From Bartonella elizabethae F9251 = ATCC 49927 (GTDB lineage: Bacteria; Pseudomonadota; Alphaproteobacteria; Rhizobiales; Rhizobiaceae), in assembly GCF_000518165.1 (NCBI RefSeq), contig NZ_JADB01000002.1, forward strand, positions 186,001-250,000: 64,000 nucleotides of DNA, in the 5' to 3' direction. The position numbers were made by a program, and so were the translations under genes. Within the stretch, counting starts at the first letter, position 1. Each line of letters begins with the position of its first letter. Shown here in pieces: positions 53,824 to 63,858 of this stretch. The notes beneath the pieces are model-generated. The model saw only the letters and a list, made by a program, of their open reading frames with translations. It had not been told where the DNA came from and made no database searches.

Positions 53824-56124
53824 ATGAAAAAGAGCGATCAGGATCAGAAAATGTCTCAAACGGTTTACAGTGCGAGCGAACGAGAAGCTCTTGATTTTCA
53901 TAGTCGTGGCCGACCAGGAAAGCTTGAGATTGTTGCAACAAAGTCTATGGCAACACAGCATGATTTAGCCCTTGCTTATTCACCAGGTGTTGCGGTTCCC
54001 GTTAAGGCAATTGCTCAAAATCCAGCGCTTGCTTATGATTATACAGCAAAAGGCAATCTTGTTGCTGTTATTTCAAATGGAACCGCTATCTTAGGGTTAG
54101 GCAACTTAGGTGCTCTTGCCTCTAAGCCGGTTATGGAAGGCAAAGCGGTGCTGTTTAAGCGTTTTGCGGATATTGATTCCATTGATTTAGAAATTAATAT
54201 CAACGATACGGAAAATTTTATCAATTTGGTGCGTCATTTAGAACCCTCTTTTGGTGGAATTAATCTTGAGGACATTAAGGCGCCTGAATGCTTTATGATT
54301 GAAAGTCGCCTACGCGAAGTGATGAATATTCCTGTTTTTCATGATGATCAACATGGTACAGCAATCATTGTTGCTGCTGGTGTTCTCAATGCTTTGGCTT
54401 TAACAGGACGCGATATGCAAAATACGCGGTTAGTCTGTAATGGTGCTGGTTCTGCTGGGATTGCTTGTATTGAACTGATTAAAGCGATGGGCTTTCGCTC
54501 TGAAAATATCATCCTCTGTGATACCAAAGGTGTGGTTTATGAAGGTCGTAAAGAGGGCATGAATCAGTGGAAATCGGCGCATGCTGTTCGAACGGACAAA
54601 CGTACGCTTATGGAAGCAATGGAAGGGGCAGATATATTTTTCGGGGTTTCTGCTAAAGGTGCACTGACTCCTGAAATGGTAAAATCTATGGCGCCGCAGC
54701 CAATTATTTTTGCTATGGCCAATCCTGATCCAGAAATTACGCCGGAAGAGGTTATGCAAGTGCGTCAGGATGCCATTGTCGCAACAGGGCGTTCCGATTA
54801 TCCAAATCAGATTAATAATGTTCTCTGTTTTCCTTATATATTTCGTGGTGCACTTGATGTACGTGCAACGGTTATTAATGAGGATATGAAGATTGCTGCG
54901 GCAAGGGCCCTTGCTAATTTAGCGCATGAGGAAGTTCCTGACAGCGTTGCAGAAGCCTATCGTGGAAAGCGATTAAAATTTGGTCCTAATTATATCATTC
55001 CTGTTCCTTTTGATCCGCGTTTGTTGACGGTTGTTTCAAGTGCGGTAGCAAAAGCAGCAATGGAAAGCGGTGTTGCGCAAAAGAACATAGATGATTTAGA
55101 GGCCTATGAGCGTGATTTGAATGCGAGGCGTAATCCTACTTCTTCAGTGATGCGTGGAGTGTATAACCATGTCCGTCAAACGCCAAAACAAATTGTTTTT
55201 GCAGAAGGTGAAGAAGAGCAAGTCATACGGGCTGCTGTTTCTTATGTTCATCAAAAATTAGGACAAGCGATTTTGGTTGGTCGTCAAGAGCAAGTAAGAG
55301 AAACGGCTGTTATCGCTGGAATTGATCTGGAGCGTGAAGGTATCTCAATTATAAATGCCAAGCTTTCTTGTCGTACAGATGCTTATGCGAATTATCTTTA
55401 TAAAAAGATGCAGCGTCAAGGTTGGCTGTTGCGCGATTGTCATCGCCGTATCAATAATGATCGAAATTATTTTGCTGCGTGTATGGTGGCACTAGGAGAT
55501 GCGGATGCAATGGTTACAGGGGTGACACGCAATTATGAAACAGCGTTGGTTGATATCCGTCGGGCAATTGATGAAAAACCAAAAGAACGATTGATTGGTA
55601 TTTCAATGGCTATTTGTCGTGGACGAACTGTTTTTATTGCGGATACTGCTGTTTATGAAAATCCAAATGCCGAAGAACTAGCGGATATAGCGGAACAGAC
55701 CGCTTCGTTTGTGCGTGGATTTGGATATCAGCCAAGAGTTGCATTTTTAGCGTTTTCTACGTTTGGTTATATGAAAGGGAAGGTTACACAGCAAATTCAG
55801 GATGCGATTAATATTTTGCATGAACGCAAAGTTGATTTTGAGTTTGATGGAGAAATGAGTGCTGATGTAGCGCTTAATTCCAAATTGATGCAGCAATATC
55901 CATTTATGGGATTAACAGAGCCCGCTAATATTTTGGTTATGCCTGGCTATCACGCATCTTCTATTGCAAGTAAAATGTTACAAGAACTTGGAGAAGCAAC
56001 CATCATCGGTCCTATTTTAATTGGATTGGAAAAATCTGTTCAAATTGTACCGTTTAGTGGAAGCGATACAGATGTTGTCAATATTGCAATGCTTGCAGCT
56101 TATCATGCGGCAAAAGTCGTCTAA
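53824..56124 (+). CDS. maeB: NADP-dependent malic enzyme with phosphotransacetylase-like domain
   Basis: The 766-residue enzyme decarboxylates malate to pyruvate. The N-terminal malic domain includes [16 protein letters not shown] and [13 protein letters not shown]; the NAD(P) domain has [16 protein letters not shown]. The C-terminal half (about residues 440-766) is a phosphotransacetylase-like domain, as in rhizobial and E. coli MaeB, which acts as an acetyl-CoA sensor. Two starts are possible: 53824 or 53851 ([14 protein letters not shown], with AGGA seven bases upstream). I kept the longer one. Confidence 0.95.
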   Translation: MKKSDQDQKMSQTVYSASEREALDFHSRGRPGKLEIVATKSMATQHDLALAYSPGVAVPVKAIAQNPALAYDYTAKGNLVAVISNGTAILGLGNLGALASKPVMEGKAVLFKRFADIDSIDLEININDTENFINLVRHLEPSFGGINLEDIKAPECFMIESRLREVMNIPVFHDDQHGTAIIVAAGVLNALALTGRDMQNTRLVCNGAGSAGIACIELIKAMGFRSENIILCDTKGVVYEGRKEGMNQWKSAHAVRTDKRTLMEAMEGADIFFGVSAKGALTPEMVKSMAPQPIIFAMANPDPEITPEEVMQVRQDAIVATGRSDYPNQINNVLCFPYIFRGALDVRATVINEDMKIAAARALANLAHEEVPDSVAEAYRGKRLKFGPNYIIPVPFDPRLLTVVSSAVAKAAMESGVAQKNIDDLEAYERDLNARRNPTSSVMRGVYNHVRQTPKQIVFAEGEEEQVIRAAVSYVHQKLGQAILVGRQEQVRETAVIAGIDLEREGISIINAKLSCRTDAYANYLYKKMQRQGWLLRDCHRRINNDRNYFAACMVALGDADAMVTGVTRNYETALVDIRRAIDEKPKERLIGISMAICRGRTVFIADTAVYENPNAEELADIAEQTASFVRGFGYQPRVAFLAFSTFGYMKGKVTQQIQDAINILHERKVDFEFDGEMSADVALNSKLMQQYPFMGLTEPANILVMPGYHASSIASKMLQELGEATIIGPILIGLEKSVQIVPFSGSDTDVVNIAMLAAYHAAKVV

Positions 56125-56128
56125 AGGA

Positions 56129-56167
56129 AAAACCCCTTTAATATATCAGTATATATTAAAGGGTTTT
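56129..56167. terminator. Bidirectional terminator between maeB and secB
   Basis: A long stem of AAAACCCCTTTAATATAT with ATATATTAAAGGGTTTT (one bulged C) and a 4-base loop lies between the convergent genes, with U-runs in both directions. Confidence 0.9.
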
Positions 56168-56193
56168 ATGATAGATAGCAAAAGAATAAATTT

Positions 56194-56670
56194 TTAAGAG
56201 GGCTGTATTTGATTGTCTTTTTGTTCTTCAGCGAGACGCTTTTGGAAGAGGGCTGCAAAATCAATAGGATCAATCCACAAAGGTGGAAAACCACCATTTT
56301 GAGTAGCATCAGATATAATTTGGCGAGCAAATGGAAATAAAAGACGGGGACATTCAATAAAGACCAGTGGCATAACATGTTCTTGCGGAATGTTTTTAAG
56401 GTGAAAAACACCCCCATAAATCAGTTCTACATGAAATAAGGTTTCAGTGTCATCATTGGCTTTGACGGAGAGAGATAAAACGACATCATAATTGTCATCA
56501 CCAATTGGGTTAGCATTAACATTAATGTTGATATCAATTTGTGGTGATTTTTCACGCGCACGCAATGAATGAGGAGCACTTGGGTTTTCGAATGATAAAT
56601 CTTTCAAATATTGCGTTAATACAGCAAAAACTGGTTCTCCACCACTATTGTTCATTTCACCTTCGGCCAT
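56194..56670 (-). CDS. secB: Protein-export chaperone SecB
   Basis: The 158-residue tetrameric chaperone keeps preproteins unfolded and hands them to SecA. The core holds [31 protein letters not shown] and [17 protein letters not shown] chose ATG 56670 ([15 protein letters not shown]) following GAGAGG; further-upstream ATGs in the frame are unlikely. It lies downstream of fxsA, a common Rhizobiales arrangement. Confidence 0.96.
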   Translation of the reverse strand: MAEGEMNNSGGEPVFAVLTQYLKDLSFENPSAPHSLRAREKSPQIDININVNANPIGDDNYDVVLSLSVKANDDTETLFHVELIYGGVFHLKNIPQEHVMPLVFIECPRLLFPFARQIISDATQNGGFPPLWIDPIDFAALFQKRLAEEQKDNQIQPS

Positions 56671-56814
56671 ACGACGAACCTCTCTCATTATAATATGTAT
56701 ATTTATTTTAGATCTAAAGATCGAATTGGTTATCATGCCTTGCAAAAGGTTGCAAGGAATGCGCTCTTTATCTTGATTATTTTTTTCGTTCGTTACAGAT
56801 TTTTTTTAAGACTT

Positions 56815-57309
56815 TCAATGGTGATCATCATTTTTGCGCCAAGGAGATTCTGTCGTATCATGAACTTTGTAATCTTCAGCGTTAAGATCAATTATTTTTT
56901 CAGAATTATTTTTTCTTTTTGTATTGGGATTCATTGTGTTTTTTAATGATGAAAAAAAACGCCAAGCAGCAGAGCGAATTGGCTTAATAAGAAGTAATAT
57001 TCCCAAGAGATCACTTACAAAACCGGGGACAATAAGCAAAATCGCACTCAACATGATGAAAGCATCATGAATAATATTGTTTTCTAATGTGCGTCCTTGG
57101 ATAAGTTCACTTTGTATGTTTTTTAAAAGGCTAATCCCTTGAATTCGCAATAAAACAACCCCAACTATGGTTGTGAGAATAACCAAACTCAAAGTTGCCA
57201 AAATGCCAATTTCTTGACCAACAAAGATAAAACCAGCGATCTCAATTAAAAGAATACAGAGAAAGATAATGACAAAAAAACGAGGATTTATAGAATAAAG
57301 TTTTATCAC
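56815..57309 (-). CDS. fxsA: FxsA-family membrane protein
   Basis: The 164-residue protein has an N-terminal pair of membrane helices and the FxsA core FVIIFLCILLIEIAGFIFVG, then LSLVILTTIVGVVLLRIQG and ILLIVPGFVSDLLGILLLI, with a polar tail. E. coli FxsA relieves phage exclusion; cellular role unknown. I place the start at GTG 57309 (MIKLYSINPRFF), 8 bases after AAGGAA. An ATG 16 codons upstream is the alternative. Divergent from the Tim44-like gene. Confidence 0.85.
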   Translation of the reverse strand: MIKLYSINPRFFVIIFLCILLIEIAGFIFVGQEIGILATLSLVILTTIVGVVLLRIQGISLLKNIQSELIQGRTLENNIIHDAFIMLSAILLIVPGFVSDLLGILLLIKPIRSAAWRFFSSLKNTMNPNTKRKNNSEKIIDLNAEDYKVHDTTESPWRKNDDHH

Positions 57310-57479
57310 ATGAAAATTTCCTTCTGAAATGAGGAGGGGAGAAGTTCTTACAAGCACTCCTTATATAAAATCTACAAAAATATTTGAATGGTAGGATTCC
57401 CTATTTTACATATTTATTGATAAATGATATTGACTGCAATGTTTATTACAAACTTAAAGCTTGGAGATTGACAGCGCCC

Positions 57480-58172
57480 ATGGAATTTGACGTTATACTT
57501 GTCATCGCTCTTGTTGTTATGGTTGTTATTTTTGTGCAACTCCGTAGTGTATTAGGGAAGCGAATTGGGTTTGAAAAGCCTCCCTTTGATCCTTATTCAC
57601 GTCGCTCTAAAAAACAAGCTGAGGCAGAAACGACGGATAATATTGTTTCGTTCCCTCATCAAAAAAATTTACAAAAAGGCGATTTTAGTGAAATTGATGA
57701 GATTGCACCAGAGGGGAGTATTTTGAATGAAAATTTGCGCGCACTGCGTAGAATTGATCGTCATTTTTCTCCTCAATCTTTTATAAAAGGTGCAGGGATT
57801 GCTTATGAAATGATTGTAACAGCTTTTGCTAAAGGTGATCGCAGTCAACTTAAAAGCTTGCTTTGTCAGGATGTTTTTGAGAGCTTTTGCACTGCTATTG
57901 AGCAGAGAGAAAAAAACAAAGAAAGAATAGAATTTACTTTTGTTGGAATTAATAAAATTGAGTTTGTTGCAGCGGCAATACAAGAAAAGAATGAACTTTT
58001 AACGATACGTATTATTAGTGAGATGATTTCTGTTACTTATAATGAACAGGGTGAGCGTATAGACGGTGATCCCGATGCTATTGTGGAAATTAGAGATATT
58101 TGGACTTTTGTTCGCAATAGCCTATCATCGGACCCAAACTGGAAGCTTTTTGCTACAGAAGATGAAAATTAG
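57480..58172 (+). CDS. Tim44-like domain protein
   Basis: The 230-residue inner-membrane protein has an N-terminal anchor (residues 4-20, VILVIALVVMVVIFVQL), a basic linker, and a C-terminal Tim44/MRPL45-like domain (about 85-230; GAGIAYEMIVTAFAKGDRSQ and a final FVRNSLSSDPNWKLFATED). The family includes the alphaproteobacterial relative of the mitochondrial import factor Tim44; its bacterial role is unclear. ATG 57480 gives the usual start; the 32 codons above look random. smr follows after 46 bases. Confidence 0.88.
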   Translation: MEFDVILVIALVVMVVIFVQLRSVLGKRIGFEKPPFDPYSRRSKKQAEAETTDNIVSFPHQKNLQKGDFSEIDEIAPEGSILNENLRALRRIDRHFSPQSFIKGAGIAYEMIVTAFAKGDRSQLKSLLCQDVFESFCTAIEQREKNKERIEFTFVGINKIEFVAAAIQEKNELLTIRIISEMISVTYNEQGERIDGDPDAIVEIRDIWTFVRNSLSSDPNWKLFATEDEN

Positions 58173-58218
58173 AGTATTTTTTCTTCCATAATTACTCAAT
58201 ATTTTATGAGAAATTACA

Positions 58219-58809
58219 ATGTCCTCAAGTAAATGGAGACAAAAAAGAGATTTATTAACTTCGCAAGATCGCCTTTTATGGGAGAGGATTTGTCGCACAA
58301 TAACACCGATTCATGATAAGAGGCTCTCTTCTATTTCAGAAAATATTGCAAATATTACTGATAAAAAACAGTGCATAACGCAAAAACCTCTAGAGGGGCA
58401 GGAAAATCAACAACGCTCAACAATGATTAAAAAAGAAAAGAGAGTCCTTACACAAGCGCATAAGATTCATTTCTTTGATCGTGTTGCACATCGTAAAATT
58501 TCTCAAGGTCGTTATCCTCTTGAGGCACGTCTTGATCTTCACGGTTATATGCAGGAAGAAGCTTATTTTTTCTTAAAAAATTTTTTACAATCCTCTCAAC
58601 AGAGTGGATTGCGTTACGTCCTTGTGATTACAGGAAAAGGCCGATCTGTTGGGAGTGATGGAGCTTTGTATAGATTTGTGCCGTATTGGTTATCAACACC
58701 AGCTTTTCGATATTATGTTCATGCGTTTGAGCAAGCCGCGCGCCAGCATGGCGGTGAGGGTGCGCTTTATGTCTGGTTGCGCCGTTTTGTGTCGGGAAAA
58801 GGAATGTGA
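58219..58809 (+). CDS. Smr/MutS-C domain protein
   Basis: The 196-residue protein has a basic N-terminal half of low conservation and a C-terminal Smr domain with LDLHGYMQEEAYFFLKNF, LVITGKGRS and HGGEGALYVWLRR. Smr domains act as nucleases in mismatch repair suppression or RNA surveillance. In related genomes a murein transglycosylase gene (mltA) commonly lies between tim44 and smr; here only 46 bases separate them, so it was probably lost (inference). Confidence 0.9.
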   Translation: MSSSKWRQKRDLLTSQDRLLWERICRTITPIHDKRLSSISENIANITDKKQCITQKPLEGQENQQRSTMIKKEKRVLTQAHKIHFFDRVAHRKISQGRYPLEARLDLHGYMQEEAYFFLKNFLQSSQQSGLRYVLVITGKGRSVGSDGALYRFVPYWLSTPAFRYYVHAFEQAARQHGGEGALYVWLRRFVSGKGM

Positions 58810-59678
58810 TGCTATTGTAGTCGTTTCAGATTCAATACTGGCTCTAAAAGATTTCGTATATTATAGATCATAAAAGAAATATAATAACATATTGATTTAT
58901 AATTACAATTTATTATTTTCGTTTATTGTGTAAGAACCTTGAATACAATATTCTCCTATTTTTAATTTTTTAAGGGTTATATCCCTCACACGAAACAAAA
59001 TGCGTCAAATAGAATACACTTACATATTCACGTGCTTATTTTAGAGAAATATCTCTTAATACTTGTAAGCCTATTCTGTGATAGGCTGTGTAAAATAGTG
59101 ATCTCCATGAAGTGTATAAAATTAATTATAAACGCTCATCTTTACGTTTCATAAAAGTGCAAGGTTGCATTATTACATACTTTGTTAGCTCCTAATATTG
59201 AAAAAACTTTATATTTGAGAAAAGTTATAAGAGACATGCTTTTCTTTAAAGTGTTTTCAACTCTATACAGACTCCTATTTCGCTTATGATACGCAAAAGA
59301 TTCTGATTGATTGAACTATATGGAGGGTTCAAAATGAGAGAGATATTCGTGGATTTCACTCTAGTTGCCAAACGACAAATTATTTTCTAAACTACGACAT
59401 TATTCTATTAAGAACACGAAGAATAAAAACATGCTAAATTGAGAAACTGCATTATTCAAAAGATATCCCTAGGGATAGTTTTTAAATTAGTACAACTAAA
59501 TTAAAAAGAATCGTGAAAATAAAAAAGTATTGGATTTATAACATATAGCTGCGCAAGGGCACCAAAAGATATGATTTCGTTAAAAACCTCATAAAATCTC
59601 TTTTTCATAATCATTTTATCATTGAGATTTAATTATGAGGCACAGAAGGTACAAAATGTGAAATTATATCGGAGGATA
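58810..59678. other. Intergenic region between smr and gcrA
   Basis: This 869-base convergent gap contains repeat copy B (58985-59061) and no supported gene. It is very AT-rich. Confidence 0.5.
58985..59061 (-). repeat. Dispersed intergenic repeat, copy B
   Basis: On the minus strand it reads GTATTAAGAGATATTTCTCT, then a region ending TTTTGTTTCGTGTGAG, aligned with copy A at 14858-14941. It is more decayed: the coding-like frame (VLRDISLK) stops at once. Confidence 0.55.
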
Positions 59679-60209
59679 TTATATCCTTATTCGCCGTCTT
59701 TCAGATAATGGTTGGAATGCTAACTTAGCATGAAAGGTGCAATAAGGACTATTTTCATCAGAATCAGCACCACAAAAATGAAAATCGGCTGATAATGGAT
59801 CGCCAACTGGCCATCTACATGTATTTTCACTCAATTGTAGCAAATTAAGTTGACGTGATATAGGCACTACAACATTGGATTTTGTGGAAATATCAACTTC
59901 TTTAACATCTTCTGCTACAACCTCTATCTTTGAAGTCGTCTCTTCAACATTGACAGATGATGTGTTGATTGGCGATACTGTGGCTGTGTTACGACGCACA
60001 CGTGGAGATGATGGGGTGTTTGCAGGAGTTTTTTGCGCACGTACATTTCCTTGTGCTGTTTTGCCACGTCCTGGCAACTTCAATCGATGCACTTTGCCGA
60101 TGACTGCATTTCTACTGACTCCGCCTAATTGAGCAGCAATTTGACTTGCACTTAACCCTTCACTCCAAAGCTTTTTAAGAAGCTCAACGCGTTCACATGT
60201 CCAACCCAT
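59679..60209 (-). CDS. gcrA: Cell cycle regulator GcrA
   Basis: The 176-residue alphaproteobacterial transcription factor binds promoters methylated by CcrM at GANTC and controls cell-cycle genes with sigma-70. The N-terminal MGWTCERVELLKKLWSEGLS...QIAAQLGGVSRNAVIGKVHR block is the DNA-binding signature. A low-complexity middle precedes a C-terminal CRWPVGDP...FCGAD...CTFHAK region with conserved Cys residues. It is divergent from argD, as in other Rhizobiales. Confidence 0.95.
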   Translation of the reverse strand: MGWTCERVELLKKLWSEGLSASQIAAQLGGVSRNAVIGKVHRLKLPGRGKTAQGNVRAQKTPANTPSSPRVRRNTATVSPINTSSVNVEETTSKIEVVAEDVKEVDISTKSNVVVPISRQLNLLQLSENTCRWPVGDPLSADFHFCGADSDENSPYCTFHAKLAFQPLSERRRIRI

Positions 60210-60678
60210 ATCAGCACTCCATTCCGATTACGTCACTGAGATGCTTCCCCTTTGCATCTTCAAATGTTTCAATAATGTCTTCAATGCGCTGAATGAAAGA
60301 ATTTTACACTCTAAGTGAGCATAAGAAAATCATCCAACCTGTGGAACTTACAAATCAAAACACATCATCTTGCTTAACGATAGTATAAATTACAATATGC
60401 ACTCACTCTATGACAAGAGTCTTTGCCTCTCAAAGAGTTTATTTAGAATGTTTTCCCCAACTTGCAAATCAATCATAGGTTAAACGTCCACTTTTGTTTA
60501 AGGCATTTTTTCCCAAACCGCTTATTTTTAGAACCTTCATTGACTTTTTCTCAATTGGTGTAATGATCTATTCCATAGGTGTAATCATTAATCGAGTGAA
60601 ATGTTTAAAGCACCAAAATGAAATGTATCATGTTGCTTTGTATATATATATTGAAAAGGTTAAAATATAAAGGGAATT
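60210..60678. other. Intergenic region between gcrA and argD
   Basis: This 469-base divergent region holds both promoters. Two direct repeats GGTGTAATGAT (60557) and GGTGTAATCAT (60578) are 21 bases apart, about 100 bases before argD. A GANTC site (GAGTC) is near 60417. Nothing coding was seen. Confidence 0.55.
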
Positions 60679-61896
60679 ATGATGGATGCCATCTCTATAC
60701 AACCACTTTATGAATGTTTTGCAAGACGAAATTTGCATTTTGAACAGGGGCATGGGGTATGGCTTATTTCCGATAAAGGAGAACATTATCTTGATTTCAC
60801 ATCTGGCATTGCTGTTAATGCATTAGGGTATGCCCATCCTAAATTGGTTGATACGCTCAAAAGACAAGCGGAAAAACTTTGGCATGTTTCGAATCTTTTT
60901 CAGTCTCCTGAGCAAATAGCTCTTGCCACGCGGCTTTGTGCAAATAGTTTTGCAGATAAGGTTTTTTTCTGCAATTCAGGCACTGAAGCATTGGAATGTG
61001 CCTTCAAAACGGCACGTCACTATTACTATGCCTCGGGTCATCCAGCACGCACTGAAATAATTACTTTTGAAGGGGCATTTCATGGACGGACACTTGCAGC
61101 ACTTGCTGCAACTGGGCATGAAAAATATCTTGAAGGTTTTGGACCTAAAGCGGGTGGATTTCTTCAAGTCCCTTTTTGTGATGAAATCGCTTTACGTAAC
61201 GCTATTCATCAAAATACAGCCGCTATTCTTATTGAACCCATTCAAGGAGAAGGAGGAATACGAACAGTTTCTCATGAATATTTAAAATTTTTGCGTAAAA
61301 TATGCGATGATAATGATCTATTATTGATTTTTGATGAAGTCCAAACGGGCATGGGACGAACAGGAAAGCTTTTTGCTTATGAATGGAGTGATGTCACACC
61401 TGATATTCTTACTCTCGCAAAAGGATTAGGAGGGGGATTCCCTTTAGGTGCTTGCCTTGCAACGGATAAAGTGGCAAAAAGTATGACACCTGGAACCCAT
61501 GGTTCAACCTTTGGAGGAAATCTTCTTGGAATGGCTGTAGGAAATAGTGTTCTTGATGTTCTATTAGAGCCAAGTTTTCTGAACCATGTGCAAAACATGG
61601 GGGATAGGCTGAAAAGTGGACTTTTGCATATTCTCAATATCTATCCTGATATTATTTGCGCCGTTCAGGGGATGGGTCTTATGGTGGGCATTCAGTGTGT
61701 TGTTCCTGCAAATCTTGTCGTGAATGCTTTGGAAAATGAATATCTCTTAAGTGTTGCAGCCAACAACAACGTTGTACGTTTATTGCCTCCTCTTATCATT
61801 AGGGAAGAAGAAATAGATGAAAGTTTGCATCGTATTGAAAAAGCAATAGCTTATCTTTCGCAAGTAAATAAAGAAAAACAAATAGCGCACTCCTGA
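60679..61896 (+). CDS. argD: Acetylornithine aminotransferase (possibly also succinyl-DAP aminotransferase)
   Basis: The 405-residue PLP enzyme is a class III aminotransferase: FFCNSGTEALECAFKTAR, IIEPIQGEGG-like ILIEPIQGEGGIRTV, LIFDEVQTGMGRTGK, and PLP-Lys in LTLAKGLGGGFPLGA. It interconverts N-acetylglutamate semialdehyde and N-acetylornithine. ArgD-type enzymes often double as DapC in lysine synthesis (established for E. coli). With argF destroyed downstream, the lysine role could explain retention. The start is one of two adjacent ATGs (60679 or 60682). Confidence 0.95.
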   Translation: MMDAISIQPLYECFARRNLHFEQGHGVWLISDKGEHYLDFTSGIAVNALGYAHPKLVDTLKRQAEKLWHVSNLFQSPEQIALATRLCANSFADKVFFCNSGTEALECAFKTARHYYYASGHPARTEIITFEGAFHGRTLAALAATGHEKYLEGFGPKAGGFLQVPFCDEIALRNAIHQNTAAILIEPIQGEGGIRTVSHEYLKFLRKICDDNDLLLIFDEVQTGMGRTGKLFAYEWSDVTPDILTLAKGLGGGFPLGACLATDKVAKSMTPGTHGSTFGGNLLGMAVGNSVLDVLLEPSFLNHVQNMGDRLKSGLLHILNIYPDIICAVQGMGLMVGIQCVVPANLVVNALENEYLLSVAANNNVVRLLPPLIIREEEIDESLHRIEKAIAYLSQVNKEKQIAHS

Positions 61897-62827
61897 CAAA
61901 AGTTCTTCGTCATGTCACAGATTTATCATTTTACCGCTAGCAATAACACGTACGTTGCTCGATTTTGTGAAAATCCTTAAAGCACCTTTTAAAGCAGTGA
62001 AAAGTTCAAAACCTTTTATGGAGGGAAACACCCATGATGATTTTTGAAAAAAACATCTACATGCCCCCGTATTTCATTTGATATCAGTATGCATCAACTT
62101 TGGCAGAGATACAATCTAGGCTCATAGTGTTAGAAATGTAGTATGGTCATAGTCAATTCATAGCCGACACAGTATACATTTTATCGCGTTTTGTGGATAT
62201 CGTAATACTGTGAATAACAAAACATAAACGTATGTTTGAATTGGCATAATATGCACTAATTCCTTTTATTAATGTCCTTATAGATGATACACATCCTTAC
62301 CAAATTCTAGCAGATATATAAACCTATGAGGAACATCGAGAGCCAATGATTGACAAAATAGTTGCACAGATGGGAGATGAAAATAATAAAGTGCTCCATT
62401 CATTGATTAAAGCTGTGGCTCTTTTTTATTTTCATTTGCGTATGGCCATTTCAACGGGCAGTAAATCGCAAGAAAAATTTATACATTGGGTACGTGAATG
62501 GGGGCACATCTTATGCATAATCCGCAAAAAACAGCTCAAGATACTGATTTGTATTATAACCGATGTGGGTGTCTCCATGGGGCAAGAATTTTGTGCGCGC
62601 AGTCATTCTATTTTCAGTTTTATCAAGACAAGGAAGCTCTCATGAAATGAGCAAAACTTAATGTTCTTTTTATGCATTGTCTTTCTGCTCGTCATTGTGA
62701 AGGAGTTGCCGATACTATGATTGATGAACGGCATTCAGTTGTTTTTGATGAAGCTGAAAATCGTCTTCATACTCAAAAAGCAATCCTTTCTTGGTATTTA
62801 CAAGATGCGTTTTTCTCTCCACAATAG
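61893..62827 (+). pseudogene. argF: Ornithine carbamoyltransferase pseudogene
   Basis: Successive frames match the OTC family in order: LRHVTDLS (N-terminus), MIFEK (carbamoyl-phosphate site remnant), FDISMHQLW, IADTVYILSRFVDIVIL, FELA-stop-YALIPFINVLID, DTHPYQILADI-stop-TYEEHR, [35 protein letters not shown], and [19 protein letters not shown]. At least five in-frame stops and several frameshifts break it. The ancestral length (about 310 codons) is preserved. The likely old start, now CTG at 61893, overlaps the argD stop as CTGA. argD-argF-hslO is the ordinary Rhizobiales order. Confidence 0.92.
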
Positions 62828-62862
62828 CCTCTCTACAACAAAGTATAATAAAAGGTAAAGTC

Positions 62863-63858
62863 ATGCATGAACAAGCTAAAGATGAAGCTTCTCTCAACAA
62901 TACCTCCTTGCATGAAGATGATTATGTTATTCCCTTTCAAGTTGAAGAACTTGATATCCGTGGACGTGTTGTACAAATTGGGAAAACTTTAAATTCTATT
63001 CTTAACAGACATCAATATCCTGAACCAGTTTCTTATCTTCTGGCAGAAGCTTTACTTTTAACTGTCCTACTTGGAACTTCTCTCAAGCTTACGGGAAAAT
63101 TTATTGTACAAACCCATTCAGATGGACCAGTTAATATGCTGGTGTGCGATTTTTCACCTCCTTCCAGTTTACGGGGATACGCTCGCTTTGATAAAGAACA
63201 GCTTAAACAAGCCATAGATAATGATCAAATCTCTTCAGAAAGACTTTTAGGAAAGGGCACTTTAGCTCTCACGATTGATCAAGGTCCCCACATGCAACCC
63301 TATCAAGGGATAGTAGCATTAGATGGATCCAATTTACAAGAAGCTGCTCGTACCTATTTTGATCAATCAGAGCAAATTCCTACCGATATCCGTTTGGCTG
63401 TTGCTATATTAATCAATCGTGACAACCAAGGAAAACAACAGAAAAGCTGGCGAGCTGGAGGTATTTTGACTCAATTTTTACCTCAAGCATCGTCCCATCA
63501 TCAAAAGCGAGAAGAAACAAAAACCAAAACCCAATTAGATAACCAATGGCAAGAAGCTAAAATACTCATGGCAACGATTGAAAGTTCAGAATTAACAGAT
63601 CCCCAAGTCGGGAGTAAACAGCTCTTATTCCGTCTTTTTCATGAACAAGGTGTGAGAGTTTTTAATCCTTTTTCTCTTGTTGATCAATGTTCTTGTTCGC
63701 GTGAAAAAATCAAAGGAATCCTAGAAGGTTTTCCAATTGATGAACGCAATAAAATGGTTGAAAATAAACATATTTCAGTGACATGTGAATTTTGCTCGAA
63801 AACCTATCGCTTTACACCGCAAGAATTTTTGGAAGAAAATGGAGAATCAACTTCATAA
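62863..63858 (+). CDS. hslO: Redox-regulated chaperone Hsp33
   Basis: The 331-residue chaperone is activated by disulfide formation under oxidative stress. The C-terminal zinc switch is CSCSREK...CEFCSK (Cys-x-Cys and Cys-x2-Cys). The N-terminal domain has VSYLLAEALLLTVLLGTSLK and YQGIVALDGSNLQEAARTYF. ATG 62863 (MHEQAKDEASLNN) follows AAAGGTAAAG; a longer frame from 62791 runs back into the argF remnant and is rejected. Confidence 0.95.
   Translation: MHEQAKDEASLNNTSLHEDDYVIPFQVEELDIRGRVVQIGKTLNSILNRHQYPEPVSYLLAEALLLTVLLGTSLKLTGKFIVQTHSDGPVNMLVCDFSPPSSLRGYARFDKEQLKQAIDNDQISSERLLGKGTLALTIDQGPHMQPYQGIVALDGSNLQEAARTYFDQSEQIPTDIRLAVAILINRDNQGKQQKSWRAGGILTQFLPQASSHHQKREETKTKTQLDNQWQEAKILMATIESSELTDPQVGSKQLLFRLFHEQGVRVFNPFSLVDQCSCSREKIKGILEGFPIDERNKMVENKHISVTCEFCSKTYRFTPQEFLEENGESTS

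Noticed and set aside
62346-62645. 99-codon ORF between argD and hslO as an independent gene
   Set aside because: Its residues are the middle of ornithine carbamoyltransferase; it is an open stretch of the argF pseudogene.
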